Shown here in pieces: positions 1-7,467 of a stretch of DNA of 26,385 nucleotides. Source of the DNA: an uncultured Prevotella sp. (GTDB taxonomy: Bacteria; Bacteroidota; Bacteroidia; Bacteroidales; Bacteroidaceae); assembly GCA_900318855.1 (NCBI GenBank), contig ONMG01000071.1:1-26385 (forward strand), written 5' to 3'. A program made the translations under genes and the position numbers. The notes beneath the pieces were generated by a model. The model did no database searches and had not been told where the DNA came from. It worked only from the letters and a program-made list of their open reading frames with translations. Numbering within the stretch: the first letter of the stretch is position 1; every line of letters begins with the position of its first letter.

Positions 1-1
1 A

Positions 2-193
2 GCCCAGGGCTGCAGCGAGGATAACAAATACATCCAGAGTGCAACGCTCAACGGCAAACCCTATAACAAGCCCTGGTTCACGCATAAGGATGTGGCCGAC
101 GGAGGCACGCTCGTGCTCGTCATGGGCAGTCATCCCAACAAAGCATGGGGTGCAGCGCCTGTCGACGCTCCACCCTCGGCCGAGCAGCAATAA
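2..193 (+). CDS. GH92 alpha-mannosidase, C-terminal fragment (5' end outside window)
   Basis: An open frame runs in from the left edge and stops at TAA 191-193. The 63 visible residues contain NKYIQSATLNGKPYNKPWF, then a GGTLVLVMG segment and PNKAWG. This matches the conserved C-terminal beta-sandwich end of Bacteroidota GH92 exo-acting alpha-mannosidases, which trim mannose from N-glycan or yeast-mannan type substrates. The catalytic (alpha/alpha)6 domain lies outside the window, so activity cannot be judged. The last dozen residues are Ala/Pro/Gln-rich and look like an unstructured tail. The gene converges on the serine hydrolase gene, with only 8 bases between the stop codons. The family call rests on this short tail alone. 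Confidence 0.75.
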   Translation, partial: AQGCSEDNKYIQSATLNGKPYNKPWFTHKDVADGGTLVLVMGSHPNKAWGAAPVDAPPSAEQQ

Positions 194-201
194 GCCTTGA
201 C

Positions 202-1461
202 TCAGCGCGACCACTCAATGGCATTGGCCACCTCTCTACGCAGCTTCACCACACTGGTGCGGTCGACCGGATGGACAGCATTGGTGAGCAGGATGATGGC
301 CAGGTCGTTATCAGGGTCGACGACGACGGAAGTGCCGGTGTAGCCGGTGTGGCAGTAGGCGCGGGCGCTGGTGTGACTGCCTTTGGGTGAAGCGTAGGGC
401 GACGAGCAGTCCCACCCCGGCGTGCGGCCGAATTTTTCGAAGCCTTTGGGCACCGTGGTCATCAGCCTCACTGTGGAGGGCTGAAGGATGCGGTGCCCTT
501 TCCATGTTCCTCCGTTGAGCAGGGCCGCACAGAGGATGGCAATGTCGTCGGCATTGGAGAAGAGTCCCGCATTGCCCGAGATGCCGCCATTCATAACCCG
601 CGCCAGTGGGTCGTGCACCTGTCCGAGCAGCACGCTTCCGTCGGCTTGCTTCTCGGTGGGTGCTATGGGCGTGGGGCCCTCGGCCTCGCCCTCCTTCACC
701 CATCTTGGCTCATCGGTGCTCACCCATCGTCCGTCGGCCTGCTGCCGGCAGGGCAGATAGTCGGTGTGGCGCATACCGAGTGGCTTGAAGATGTGGGCAG
801 CGGCATAGTCGCGTAGGTTCTGCCCCGTGACATGCTCAATGATGTGCTGCAGCGTGATGAAGTTGAGGCAGCTGTACTGGAATTGGCTCTGGGGCCTGAA
901 GTCGCGCTTGCAGTGGGCGATATAGTCCATCAGTGCGGCGGCATTGGGCGAACCGTACTGGGCTTTCAGCGCTGTTACTGAGGCGTAGGGAGGCAGTCCT
1001 GAAGTGTGGGTGAGCAGATGCATCACGGTGATGGTGGCGCTGTCGGTGCCCTGACGCCAACTTTGGAACCCCGGGATGTAGCGGCTCACGGCATCGCTGG
1101 TGTGCAGTCGGCCCTGCTCGATGAGCTGCATGGCGCAGATGGCCGTGGAGAGGCTCTTGGAGCACGATGCCATATCGAAGATAGTGTGGACGGTCATGAG
1201 CTTGGAGTCGGGATAGACTTGACGGTGGCCGTAGGCTTTCTGGTAGGCCACCTTGCCATGCCGCACCACCTCGAGCACGGCTCCCGGACAGCGGCCCTCT
1301 CGGATGGCAGCGTTGATGAGCGAGTCGGCCTTGGCGAGGCTCCGGGCACTGATGCCGCAGACCGCGGGGGTGGAGTGGGGCAGTGGCTGGGCTGCCGCAT
1401 GGGTGAGACCAAGAAGAAGGCAAGCGCAAAGGCTTGCCGTTATCAGTTGTATGTGCTTCAT
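202..1461 (-). CDS. Secreted serine hydrolase, beta-lactamase/CubicO-like (peptidase S12 fold)
   Basis: A 419-residue protein starting at ATG 1461, with a signal peptide at residues 1-25 (hydrophobic core, then HAAAQ and a probable signal peptidase I cut). The class C beta-lactamase/penicillin-binding fold is shown by the nucleophile motif SCSK (S99, K102), a Tyr-containing second motif YSC at 196-198 where the family usually has YxN, and HTG at 371-373 in place of KTG. NGGISGNAGLFSNADDIA near 291-308 is typical of CubicO-type (COG1680) esterases and peptidases. Members cleave esters, amides or D-amino-acid peptides; the substrate here is unknown. It lies 62 bases downstream of the GH3 gene on the same strand. 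Bacteroidota also have proteins in which these two domains are fused, so a shared role is plausible. A hairpin between the genes may limit its expression. Confidence 0.85.
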   Translation of the reverse strand: MKHIQLITASLCACLLLGLTHAAAQPLPHSTPAVCGISARSLAKADSLINAAIREGRCPGAVLEVVRHGKVAYQKAYGHRQVYPDSKLMTVHTIFDMASCSKSLSTAICAMQLIEQGRLHTSDAVSRYIPGFQSWRQGTDSATITVMHLLTHTSGLPPYASVTALKAQYGSPNAAALMDYIAHCKRDFRPQSQFQYSCLNFITLQHIIEHVTGQNLRDYAAAHIFKPLGMRHTDYLPCRQQADGRWVSTDEPRWVKEGEAEGPTPIAPTEKQADGSVLLGQVHDPLARVMNGGISGNAGLFSNADDIAILCAALLNGGTWKGHRILQPSTVRLMTTVPKGFEKFGRTPGWDCSSPYASPKGSHTSARAYCHTGYTGTSVVVDPDNDLAIILLTNAVHPVDRTSVVKLRREVANAIEWSR

Positions 1462-1483
1462 ATCTTGAATGTTTGGAAAAGCG

Positions 1484-1515
1484 TAGCGGCATGGTCACTC
1501 AAGGTCATGCCGCTA
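1484..1515 (-). terminator. Hairpin between GH3 and serine hydrolase genes
   Basis: A perfect 10-bp inverted repeat (TAGCGGCATG / CATGCCGCTA) encloses a 12-base loop. On the minus strand it is followed by CGCTTTTCC, a short T run. It lies 8 bases after the GH3 stop codon and 22 bases before the hydrolase start. It could end most GH3 transcripts and let some through, or protect the 3' end of the GH3 message. The T run is short, so a full stop is uncertain. Confidence 0.6.
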
Positions 1516-1523
1516 TGGGAAGC

Positions 1524-3764
1524 TTATCGGAGTGTGAATTTCGCCTTTAGTGTGAGATGGTCGGAAGCGTTGCCCACCAAGGCCGTGAAGCTACCGGCTT
1601 CCGATTTCCAGGCATGGGTGCCCTCATCGTAGAAGCTCAGTGCACCGTTGTCGATGGTGATGCTCACGTCCTTGCTCTGGCCTGGTTGCAGGGCCACCTT
1701 CGCGAAGCCTTTGAGCTCTTTCTGTGGCCGGTCAACGCTGCACTTGTCGTCGTGGATATAGAGTTGGACGGTCTCGGCACCAGCCTTGTTGCCCGTATTC
1801 TCCACGTTCACGGTGAAGGTGAGCTTGCCGTCGCGCGTCATCTCCTTCGCCGACTGGCGCAGGTTGGAGAGGCGGAAGGTGGTGTAGCTCAGGCCGTGGC
1901 CGAAGGCAAAGAGCGGGCGAACATGCTGCTTGTCGGTCCAGCGGTAGCCCACATAGATGCCTTCCTTGTAGTCTTCGTCGATAACCTTATGGTCGGCGCG
2001 CCAGGTGCCGGGGTAGGTGTTGAGGGCGTGAGCACCGTAATCCTCAAGCCGAGTTCCCCAAGTGAAAGGCAGTTTGCCCGAGGGGTTCACGTCGCCGCAG
2101 AGCACGTCGGCAAGCGCCTCGCCGGCCTCGCTGCCGATGTACCAGCCCTGGACGATGGCGGTCACCTGCTGGTGCCATGGCATGGCAAAGGCATTTCCGG
2201 AGATGCTGACAAAGACAACGTGCTTGTTGACCTTGCTCAGAGCCTCGACGAGGGTGTCCTGGGCGTAGGGCAGGGCGAACGACTTGCGGTCGTAGCCCTC
2301 GTCGTCCTGGTTGGGACTCTTGTTGAGTCCGCCGAAGACAATCACGTAGTCGGCCTGGCGGGCTTTGACCACGGCGTCGCTTACCAGCTGTTGCGTGGAG
2401 CGCTTGTCGTTGAGATTCTGTCCCGTGGTGACTCCATTGTATTCGCCTGTGACATCGCCCACATAGCCTCGCTCGTAGTCGACGTCGGCTTTGCCCTTGA
2501 GACGGTCCCTGAGACCCTGTAGAGGCGAAATCTCCTTTTGGACCTTCAGTGAGGAGCTGCCGCCTCCGACAGTCATCATCTTGATGGCATTCTCGCCCAC
2601 GACGAGCACCTTCGGATGAGCGGCCAGCTGGAGCGGAAGCACTCCGCCACGGTTCTGTAGCAGTACGATTCCCTCGTCGGCTATCTTGCGCGCAGCCTCA
2701 TAGTGGCTTTCGGAGCAGAGGAAGCCGTGTCCGCGCTGGGCCATAGTGGTGCGGAAGAAGAGGCGCAGCACGCGGCGCACCTTGTCGTCGAGAGTCTGCA
2801 TGGAATATTTGCCTTCCTGGATACCCTTGAGATAGGGGAGAGCCAGATAGTAGTTGTCGTAGGCGTTGTTGGTGCTTCGATTGAGTCCGTTGGTGCCTGT
2901 ACCGAATTCCATGTCGAGACCATAGTTCACGGCCTCGTCGGTGTTGTGGCATCCTCCCCAGTCGGAGATGACGACGCCGTCGTAGCCCCACTGGCCTTTT
3001 ACAAGGTCGCGCAACAGATATTGGTTGTGGCAGTTGTGCTGATTGCGGTAGAGGTTGTAGGCTCCCATAAGGCCCCAGACGTGAGCCTTAGTGACGGCAG
3101 CATGGAAGGCCGGCAGATAGATTTCATGGAGTGCGCGCTCGGAGATGATGATATTGGTGTTGTTGCGGTTCTCCTCGTTGTTGTTGAGGCAGAAGTGCTT
3201 TACGCATGCAGACACATGGTTTTCCTGCATGCCCTGAATATAGGGCACCACCATTGTGGAGCTGAGGTAGGGGTCCTCACCGAGATACTCGAAGTTGCGC
3301 CCGTTGAGCGGTGTGCGGTAGATGTTCACGCCGGGACCTAATATCATGTCCTTTCCCCGGTAGAGGGCCTCTTCGCCCAGGCTGTGTCCATAGAGGTGGG
3401 CAAGATTGGGATTCCATGTGGCGGCCAGACAGGTGAGGGCTGGGAAAGCCACGCAGGAGTCGTTGGACTGTCCGGCCTGTTGCCATTTGTCCCACAGTAC
3501 GTCGGGACGTACCCCATGAGGTCCGTCATCGGTCCAGAAGTCGGGCAGACCGAGACGGGGCACGCCGGCTGAGGAAAACTTGCTTTGAGCATGGATGACG
3601 CGTATCTTTTCTTGCAGCGTCATGCGCGACAGAGCGTCTTCCACCCGCTGTTCAATGGGTTTCGATGAGTCTTGGTAAACGGGTGTCTGCGCTGTGACAT
3701 TCAGAGTGAGCGCAAGGCAGACAATTGAGAATAGGGATGATTTGTTGTTTGTATGTCTCCACAT
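1524..3764 (-). CDS. GH3 beta-glucosidase-type glycoside hydrolase
   Basis: A 746-residue protein from ATG 3764. A GTG at 3803 would add 13 residues, but the ATG gives a clean signal peptide (MWRHTNNK, hydrophobic core, NVTAQ). The GH3 (beta/alpha)8 domain contains LGPGVNIYR, the KHF motif and the nucleophile in VISDWGG (Asp about residue 268 from this ATG). The second alpha/beta domain holds EGYDR with the probable acid/base Glu. The last 110 or so residues form the fibronectin III-like domain common in long GH3 enzymes. Such enzymes remove terminal beta-linked glucose (sometimes xylose, or alpha-arabinose) from oligosaccharides. The signal peptide indicates export to the periplasm or outer membrane. 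The gene follows the 51-residue gene by 95 bases, with no clear promoter seen between them. Confidence 0.93.
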   Translation of the reverse strand: MWRHTNNKSSLFSIVCLALTLNVTAQTPVYQDSSKPIEQRVEDALSRMTLQEKIRVIHAQSKFSSAGVPRLGLPDFWTDDGPHGVRPDVLWDKWQQAGQSNDSCVAFPALTCLAATWNPNLAHLYGHSLGEEALYRGKDMILGPGVNIYRTPLNGRNFEYLGEDPYLSSTMVVPYIQGMQENHVSACVKHFCLNNNEENRNNTNIIISERALHEIYLPAFHAAVTKAHVWGLMGAYNLYRNQHNCHNQYLLRDLVKGQWGYDGVVISDWGGCHNTDEAVNYGLDMEFGTGTNGLNRSTNNAYDNYYLALPYLKGIQEGKYSMQTLDDKVRRVLRLFFRTTMAQRGHGFLCSESHYEAARKIADEGIVLLQNRGGVLPLQLAAHPKVLVVGENAIKMMTVGGGSSSLKVQKEISPLQGLRDRLKGKADVDYERGYVGDVTGEYNGVTTGQNLNDKRSTQQLVSDAVVKARQADYVIVFGGLNKSPNQDDEGYDRKSFALPYAQDTLVEALSKVNKHVVFVSISGNAFAMPWHQQVTAIVQGWYIGSEAGEALADVLCGDVNPSGKLPFTWGTRLEDYGAHALNTYPGTWRADHKVIDEDYKEGIYVGYRWTDKQHVRPLFAFGHGLSYTTFRLSNLRQSAKEMTRDGKLTFTVNVENTGNKAGAETVQLYIHDDKCSVDRPQKELKGFAKVALQPGQSKDVSITIDNGALSFYDEGTHAWKSEAGSFTALVGNASDHLTLKAKFTLR

Positions 3765-3859
3765 AATAAGTAATGTATTAGAGTTTTCTTCAAAGGATTC
3801 CACCTGCCTGATGTATGATTATTGAGAGCTGTCGGCAGTGGGTGGTGCGGCTTGTAGCC

Positions 3860-4015
3860 CTATTTGCCGTGGAGTACGGGCGCTGTGCTGTCAGGACGGT
3901 GCTTCCTCACCGATGCGGCTCCCACGGTGTTGGGCTGTGAGAGGGTGCGCGAAGTGAGAAACGGATCGTTCCAACCATATTTGTCGTCTAAGTCCTGAGT
4001 GTATTTACTATACAT
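3860..4015 (-). CDS. Unrecognised small protein, 51 residues, with strong promoter and RBS
   Basis: I do not recognise this protein. The frame from ATG 4015 encodes MYSKYTQDLDDKYGW, then a polar, Ser/Thr/Pro-rich stretch ending in VLHGK. There is no signal peptide, membrane segment or Cys pair. Evidence that it is real: AAGGAGG (4021-4027) lies 5 bases before the ATG, a near-perfect Shine-Dalgarno site unlike any other start in this window, and a TATATTTG promoter element (4042-4049) lies 27 bases before the start. The frame could extend to a TTG at 4072, but that codon is upstream of the promoter element and would not be transcribed. It may be co-transcribed with the GH3 gene and is divergent from glutamine synthetase. 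It could instead be a leader peptide with a regulatory role. Confidence 0.6.
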   Translation of the reverse strand: MYSKYTQDLDDKYGWNDPFLTSRTLSQPNTVGAASVRKHRPDSTAPVLHGK

Positions 4016-4041
4016 AGTGACCTCCTTGGTTAAAAGTTCGA

Positions 4042-4072
4042 CAAATATAGGTCTTTCGCCGGTAACGACCAA
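4042..4072 (-). promoter_or_regulatory. Bacteroidota-type promoter for the small protein gene
   Basis: On the minus strand, TTGG (4069-4072) and TATATTTG (4042-4049) are separated by 19 bases. This matches the primary sigma factor consensus of Bacteroides (TTTG, N19-21, TAnnTTTG) with one change in the upstream box. Transcription would begin around 4035, leaving a leader of about 20 bases that contains the AAGGAGG site. Confidence 0.7.
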
Positions 4073-4089
4073 GTTTTTGGCCTTCTTTT

Positions 4090-4120
4090 TTTGGAGTTAT
4101 CGGAGGAATGACTATATTTG
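4090..4120 (+). promoter_or_regulatory. Bacteroidota-type promoter for glutamine synthetase
   Basis: TTTG (4090-4093), exactly 19 bases, then TATATTTG (4113-4120): a full match to the Bacteroides primary sigma consensus TTTG-N19-TAnnTTTG. It lies back to back with the minus-strand promoter, their upstream boxes 17 bases apart, so one regulator bound between them could affect both. The leader to the ATG at 4180 would be about 50 bases with no Shine-Dalgarno site. Confidence 0.8.
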
Positions 4121-4179
4121 TGGCGTGGGCGGGCTCATAGACTCCGGCCACTGGATCATCACTACTAAATACTAATAAT

Positions 4180-5685
4180 ATGGACGACGAATATCTTCAG
4201 TTCAACATTAATCCTGTGGTGGCGCAGCTGCATAAGCATCCCTGCGATTTCACCATGGATGACATCATCCGCTTCATCCGCGAGAACGATGTCCACTTCA
4301 TCAACTTCATGTATCCCGGGGGCGACGGCCGGTTGAAGACTCTGAGCTTTGTCATCACCAATATGGCTTACTTGAAATCCATTCTGACCTGCGGCGAACG
4401 TGTGGATGGGTCGTCGCTCTTCGATTTCATCACTGCTTCGAACAGCGATCTCTACGTGTTGCCCCGTTTCTCCACAGCTTTCCTGAGTCCTTTCGCTGAG
4501 GAGCCCACGCTCTGTATGCTCTGTTCGTTCTTCGACAAGGACGGGCGGCCGCTGGAGAGTGCCCCGGAATGGACACTCTGCAAGGCTGTGAGGACGATGA
4601 AAGAGCGGGCCGGCATTGACTTCCATGCCATGGGCGAACTGGAGTTCTATGTCATCAAGCCCATAGAGGAGGCTTATCCTGCCCGCGAACAGCATGGCTA
4701 TCATGAATCGTCGCCTTATGCTAAGGACGGTGATTTCCGCCTGCGCTGTATGGAATACATAGCCAAGGCAGGCGGCATCATCAAGTATGGACATTCTGAG
4801 GTGGGCAACTTCGTGCGGGATGGTTTGATGTACGAGCAGAATGAGATAGAGTTTCTCCCTGTTCCCGCTCTGCTGGCTGCCGATGAACTGCTTATTGCCA
4901 AATGGGTGATTCGCAACTTGGGCTACCGTGAAGGTTGCAATGTGACCTTTGCTCCTAAAATCACTACCGGTGAGGCGGGCAGCGGTCTTCACTTCCATAT
5001 TCGCTTGATGAAGGACGGCCGCAGTGTGATGAATGAGAACGGCCACCTGTCGGAACTCAGCAGGAAGGCTATTGCGGGGCTGCTCGACGTGGCGCCTGCT
5101 CTGACAGCTTTTGGTAACAAGATTCCTACGTCATATTTCCGTCTGGTGCCTCATCAGGAAGCTCCCACCAATGTGTGCTGGGGCGACCGCAACCGGTCGG
5201 CACTCATCAGAGTGCCTTTAGGATGGAGCAAGGGCGTCGATATGTGTAGTGAGGCCAATCCCAAGGAGGCTTCTCACCTTGTGGATACCTCTGACAAGCA
5301 GACCTTTGAGATTCGTTCAGCCGACGGCTCAGCCGATCCTTATCAGATGCTTGCAGGTATCTGTGTGGGGTGTCTGCATGGGCTGGAGATGCCGAATGCA
5401 CTGAAGCTGGCCGATGAGACTTATGTGGACGTGAATATTCATGATGAGCGTAATAACGACCGACTGAGGCACCTGAAACAATTGCCAGACAGTTGTGCTG
5501 CCTCGGCCGATTGCCTGAATAGTCAGCGTGGGGTGTTTGAGCGATATGGGGTTTTCTCAACTAAGATGATAGATGCCGTGATTAATGAGCTCATGGCCTA
5601 TAATGATAGGCAGCTGAGGAGAATCACCGGGGAGCATCCAGAAGATATTCCACCTTTGGTGGAGAAGTTCTTCCATTGTGGATGA
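4180..5685 (+). CDS. Glutamine synthetase, about 500-residue GSI-like form
   Basis: A 501-residue cytoplasmic enzyme predicted to join ammonia and glutamate using ATP. The active-site motifs all align with GSI: VDGSS (75-79, ammonium-site Asp), GELEFY (152-157, metal ligands), NEIEF (221-225), GSGLHFHIRL (267-276, ATP and glutamate loop), HQEAP (325-329, the flap Glu), NRSALIRVP (338-346) and FEIRSADGSADPY (376-388). It is far shorter than the GSIII enzymes (about 730 residues) also found in Bacteroidales. The region around residues 400-430 has no match to the NLYxLP adenylylation site of enterobacterial GSI, so adenylylation control is unlikely. Members of this superfamily can also gamma-glutamylate amines, so the substrate is not fully certain. 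It has a consensus promoter and stands alone, facing rubrerythrin. Confidence 0.9.
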   Translation: MDDEYLQFNINPVVAQLHKHPCDFTMDDIIRFIRENDVHFINFMYPGGDGRLKTLSFVITNMAYLKSILTCGERVDGSSLFDFITASNSDLYVLPRFSTAFLSPFAEEPTLCMLCSFFDKDGRPLESAPEWTLCKAVRTMKERAGIDFHAMGELEFYVIKPIEEAYPAREQHGYHESSPYAKDGDFRLRCMEYIAKAGGIIKYGHSEVGNFVRDGLMYEQNEIEFLPVPALLAADELLIAKWVIRNLGYREGCNVTFAPKITTGEAGSGLHFHIRLMKDGRSVMNENGHLSELSRKAIAGLLDVAPALTAFGNKIPTSYFRLVPHQEAPTNVCWGDRNRSALIRVPLGWSKGVDMCSEANPKEASHLVDTSDKQTFEIRSADGSADPYQMLAGICVGCLHGLEMPNALKLADETYVDVNIHDERNNDRLRHLKQLPDSCAASADCLNSQRGVFERYGVFSTKMIDAVINELMAYNDRQLRRITGEHPEDIPPLVEKFFHCG

Positions 5686-5707
5686 GAGGGAAGAACGGAT
5701 AGAAAGA

Positions 5708-5750
5708 GGCCGTAAAGCAGAGTCCTTAGTCCGGACTTGGCTTTACGGCC
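5708..5750 (-). terminator. Long hairpin between convergent glutamine synthetase and rubrerythrin genes
   Basis: A perfect 11-bp outer stem (GGCCGTAAAGC / GCTTTACGGCC) continues through a mismatch and a wobble pair into an inner AGTCC / GGACT stem. On the minus strand it is followed by TCTTTCT, so it best fits a terminator for rubrerythrin. It lies between two stop codons and may also stop glutamine synthetase transcripts, though the plus-strand side lacks a T run. Confidence 0.75.
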
Positions 5751-5764
5751 CCTGGTTGAATAGT

Positions 5765-6307
5765 TTAGAAGTTCTCAGCCTTCAGTTCGAAGAAGCTCTG
5801 CGGGTGCTTGCAAACCGGGCAAACAGCAGGAGCCTTCGGGCCTACAACTACATGACCGCAGTTGCGGCATACCCAGATGGCATCACCGTCGCGGCTGAAT
5901 ACCAAGGCATCCTCAATGTTCTTGAGCAGCTTGCGATAGCGCTCCTCATGTGTCTTCTCAATGGCTGCAACGGCACGGAACTTGTAAGCCAGCTCTGTGA
6001 AGCCTTCCGCTTCGGCATCCTTGGCCATGCGGTCGTACATGTCGGTCCACTCGTAGTTCTCGCCTTCAGCAGCAGCCTTGAGGTTCTCACGGGTGCTCTT
6101 CAAATCGCCTCCCTCAAGATACTTGAACCACAGCTTTGCGTGCTCCTTCTCGTTGTTGGCGGTCTCTTCGAAGATGGCTGCAATTTGTTCAAAACCGTCC
6201 TTACGTGCCTTTGAGGCAAAGTAAGTGTACTTGTTGCGTGCCATACTCTCACCGGCGAAAGCCTCCTGGAGGTTTTTCTCGGTCTTTGTTCCTTTTAATT
6301 CCTTCAT
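5765..6307 (-). CDS. rbr: Rubrerythrin
   Basis: A 180-residue cytoplasmic non-heme iron protein that reduces hydrogen peroxide, protecting anaerobes from brief oxygen exposure. The N-terminal ferritin-like four-helix domain carries the diiron ligands: E20 in AFAGESMARNKY, E53 and H56 in NNEKEHAKLW, a Glu-rich third helix around 80-99, and E117/H120 in EKTHEERY. The C-terminal rubredoxin domain has two CxxC pairs (C147/C150 and C163/C166) that bind one iron. Length and domain order are standard for the family. The gene is single, with its own promoter and terminator. Confidence 0.96.
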   Translation of the reverse strand: MKELKGTKTEKNLQEAFAGESMARNKYTYFASKARKDGFEQIAAIFEETANNEKEHAKLWFKYLEGGDLKSTRENLKAAAEGENYEWTDMYDRMAKDAEAEGFTELAYKFRAVAAIEKTHEERYRKLLKNIEDALVFSRDGDAIWVCRNCGHVVVGPKAPAVCPVCKHPQSFFELKAENF

Positions 6308-6351
6308 AATGCTTGTACTTATTGTTGGGGGTATTTGTAATGTTTACAATG

Positions 6352-6383
6352 CAAAGGTAGTCTAAATATCTTGAGTGACCAAA
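6352..6383 (-). promoter_or_regulatory. Promoter of rubrerythrin
   Basis: On the minus strand TACCTTTG (6352-6359) fits TAnnTTTG exactly. Upstream, TTTGG (6379-6383) gives TTTG at 20 bases or TTGG at 19 bases. The start codon at 6307 would follow a leader of about 38 bases. No operator for a peroxide regulator such as OxyR or PerR was identified. Confidence 0.7.
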
Positions 6384-6543
6384 TATTTTTTGCTCTTTTT
6401 GTTGGATGCGGGAAAGAAAAGGGTGAGTCTGTCTTTGCAGGAGCTGGCGGTACGTGGGGCATCAGTTGGAGCAGAAAGGAACTATGGATGCATGCCCTCT
6501 CCCTTGGTGAGGTGTGGCCTATTGAGCGTTCTGACGCCATATG

Positions 6544-6583
6544 AAAAATCCCCTAACCGGATAGTGCAGCAGGTTAGGGGATT
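6544..6583 (-). terminator. Intrinsic terminator of the rsfS-ftsH-cdsA operon
   Basis: A perfect 12-bp inverted repeat (AATCCCCTAACC / GGTTAGGGGATT) encloses a 13-base loop, 6 bases after the cdsA stop. On the minus strand the stem runs into TTTTTCAT, the classic Rho-independent form. This is the clearest terminator in the window. Confidence 0.9.
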
Positions 6584-6588
6584 GATTT

Positions 6589-7455
6589 CTAAAATAGTGT
6601 GAGCGACCCTAAGTAGATGACTGCGGCTGGCAGCGCCATGAGCGAAGAGTCAAAACGGTCAAGCATTCCGCCATGACCAGGAAGAATGTTCCCGCTGTCC
6701 TTTATGCCTAAGGTGCGTTTGAAGAGACTCTCCACAAGGTCGCCCCATGTGCCAAAGAAGACCACGACCAGTCCTAACCCCATCCATTGCAGGAGCGTGA
6801 GCCCGGAATAGATGTCGCCGGCTTTCTGCTCCAATATGCCTATTAGTAGGGCTACTGCAAGAACCAGTATACCACCTCCGATGCTGCCTTCCCAGGTCTT
6901 TCCGGGACTGATGCGCGGGAAGAGCTTATGCCGACCGAAAAGCGAACCAGAGCAGTAGGCTCCGGTGTCATTGGTCCAAAGGAAGATGAAGATGCTCAGC
7001 GGAAGCAGATAGTAGTAATGGATGGAGCCGTCGGGGGTGGAACGGAAAGCCAGCGCATTGATGGTGGAGAAGGGTAGGGCGATGTACATCTGAGAGAGCA
7101 TGCTATAGGCCCAGTCGTTGATGGCATCCTTATTCTGGGTGTAGAGCTCACTGATGAACAGATATACGATAGTCAGCAGATAAGGGATAAAGACGGCAAA
7201 CGAACGCACGATACCACTGTTGATGCCGGCTACAGCTAAGAAGAAATAGACGCCCGCCACTGTGGTGATGAAGCGATTGACGTTGACACTGGAGCGGGTA
7301 TTTGCCAGTCCGGTGAATTCCCAAATGGTGAGGCCGGTGATGAGGGAGAAGAGAAATACCATGGCTGTAGGATTGAGAAAGCATACAACCATGATGGTTA
7401 CGAAGAGCACGCCCGTGATGGTACGTACAACGAGGTTCTGCATTTTTGCTGTCAT
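6589..7455 (-). CDS. cdsA: Phosphatidate cytidylyltransferase (CDP-diglyceride synthase)
   Basis: A 288-residue inner-membrane enzyme that makes CDP-diacylglycerol from phosphatidic acid and CTP, the precursor of membrane phospholipids. It has about eight hydrophobic segments. Near the C terminus (about 243-269) it carries the family signature: SLFKRTLGIKDSG followed by PGHGGMLDRFD, with the metal-binding Asp residues and the KR..KD..GHGG..DR.D pattern intact. The start is ATG 7455; a second Met at residue 5 is possible. It follows ftsH by 12 bases, so the two are almost certainly co-transcribed. The link of ftsH, cdsA and rsfS is common in Bacteroidota. Confidence 0.95.
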   Translation of the reverse strand: MTAKMQNLVVRTITGVLFVTIMVVCFLNPTAMVFLFSLITGLTIWEFTGLANTRSSVNVNRFITTVAGVYFFLAVAGINSGIVRSFAVFIPYLLTIVYLFISELYTQNKDAINDWAYSMLSQMYIALPFSTINALAFRSTPDGSIHYYYLLPLSIFIFLWTNDTGAYCSGSLFGRHKLFPRISPGKTWEGSIGGGILVLAVALLIGILEQKAGDIYSGLTLLQWMGLGLVVVFFGTWGDLVESLFKRTLGIKDSGNILPGHGGMLDRFDSSLMALPAAVIYLGSLTLF

Positions 7456-7467
7456 AGTTTTATTCTT

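Noticed and set aside
3765..3803. Upstream GTG start for the GH3 gene
   Set aside because: It would put 13 polar and acidic residues before the signal peptide; the ATG at 3764 gives a normal exported protein.
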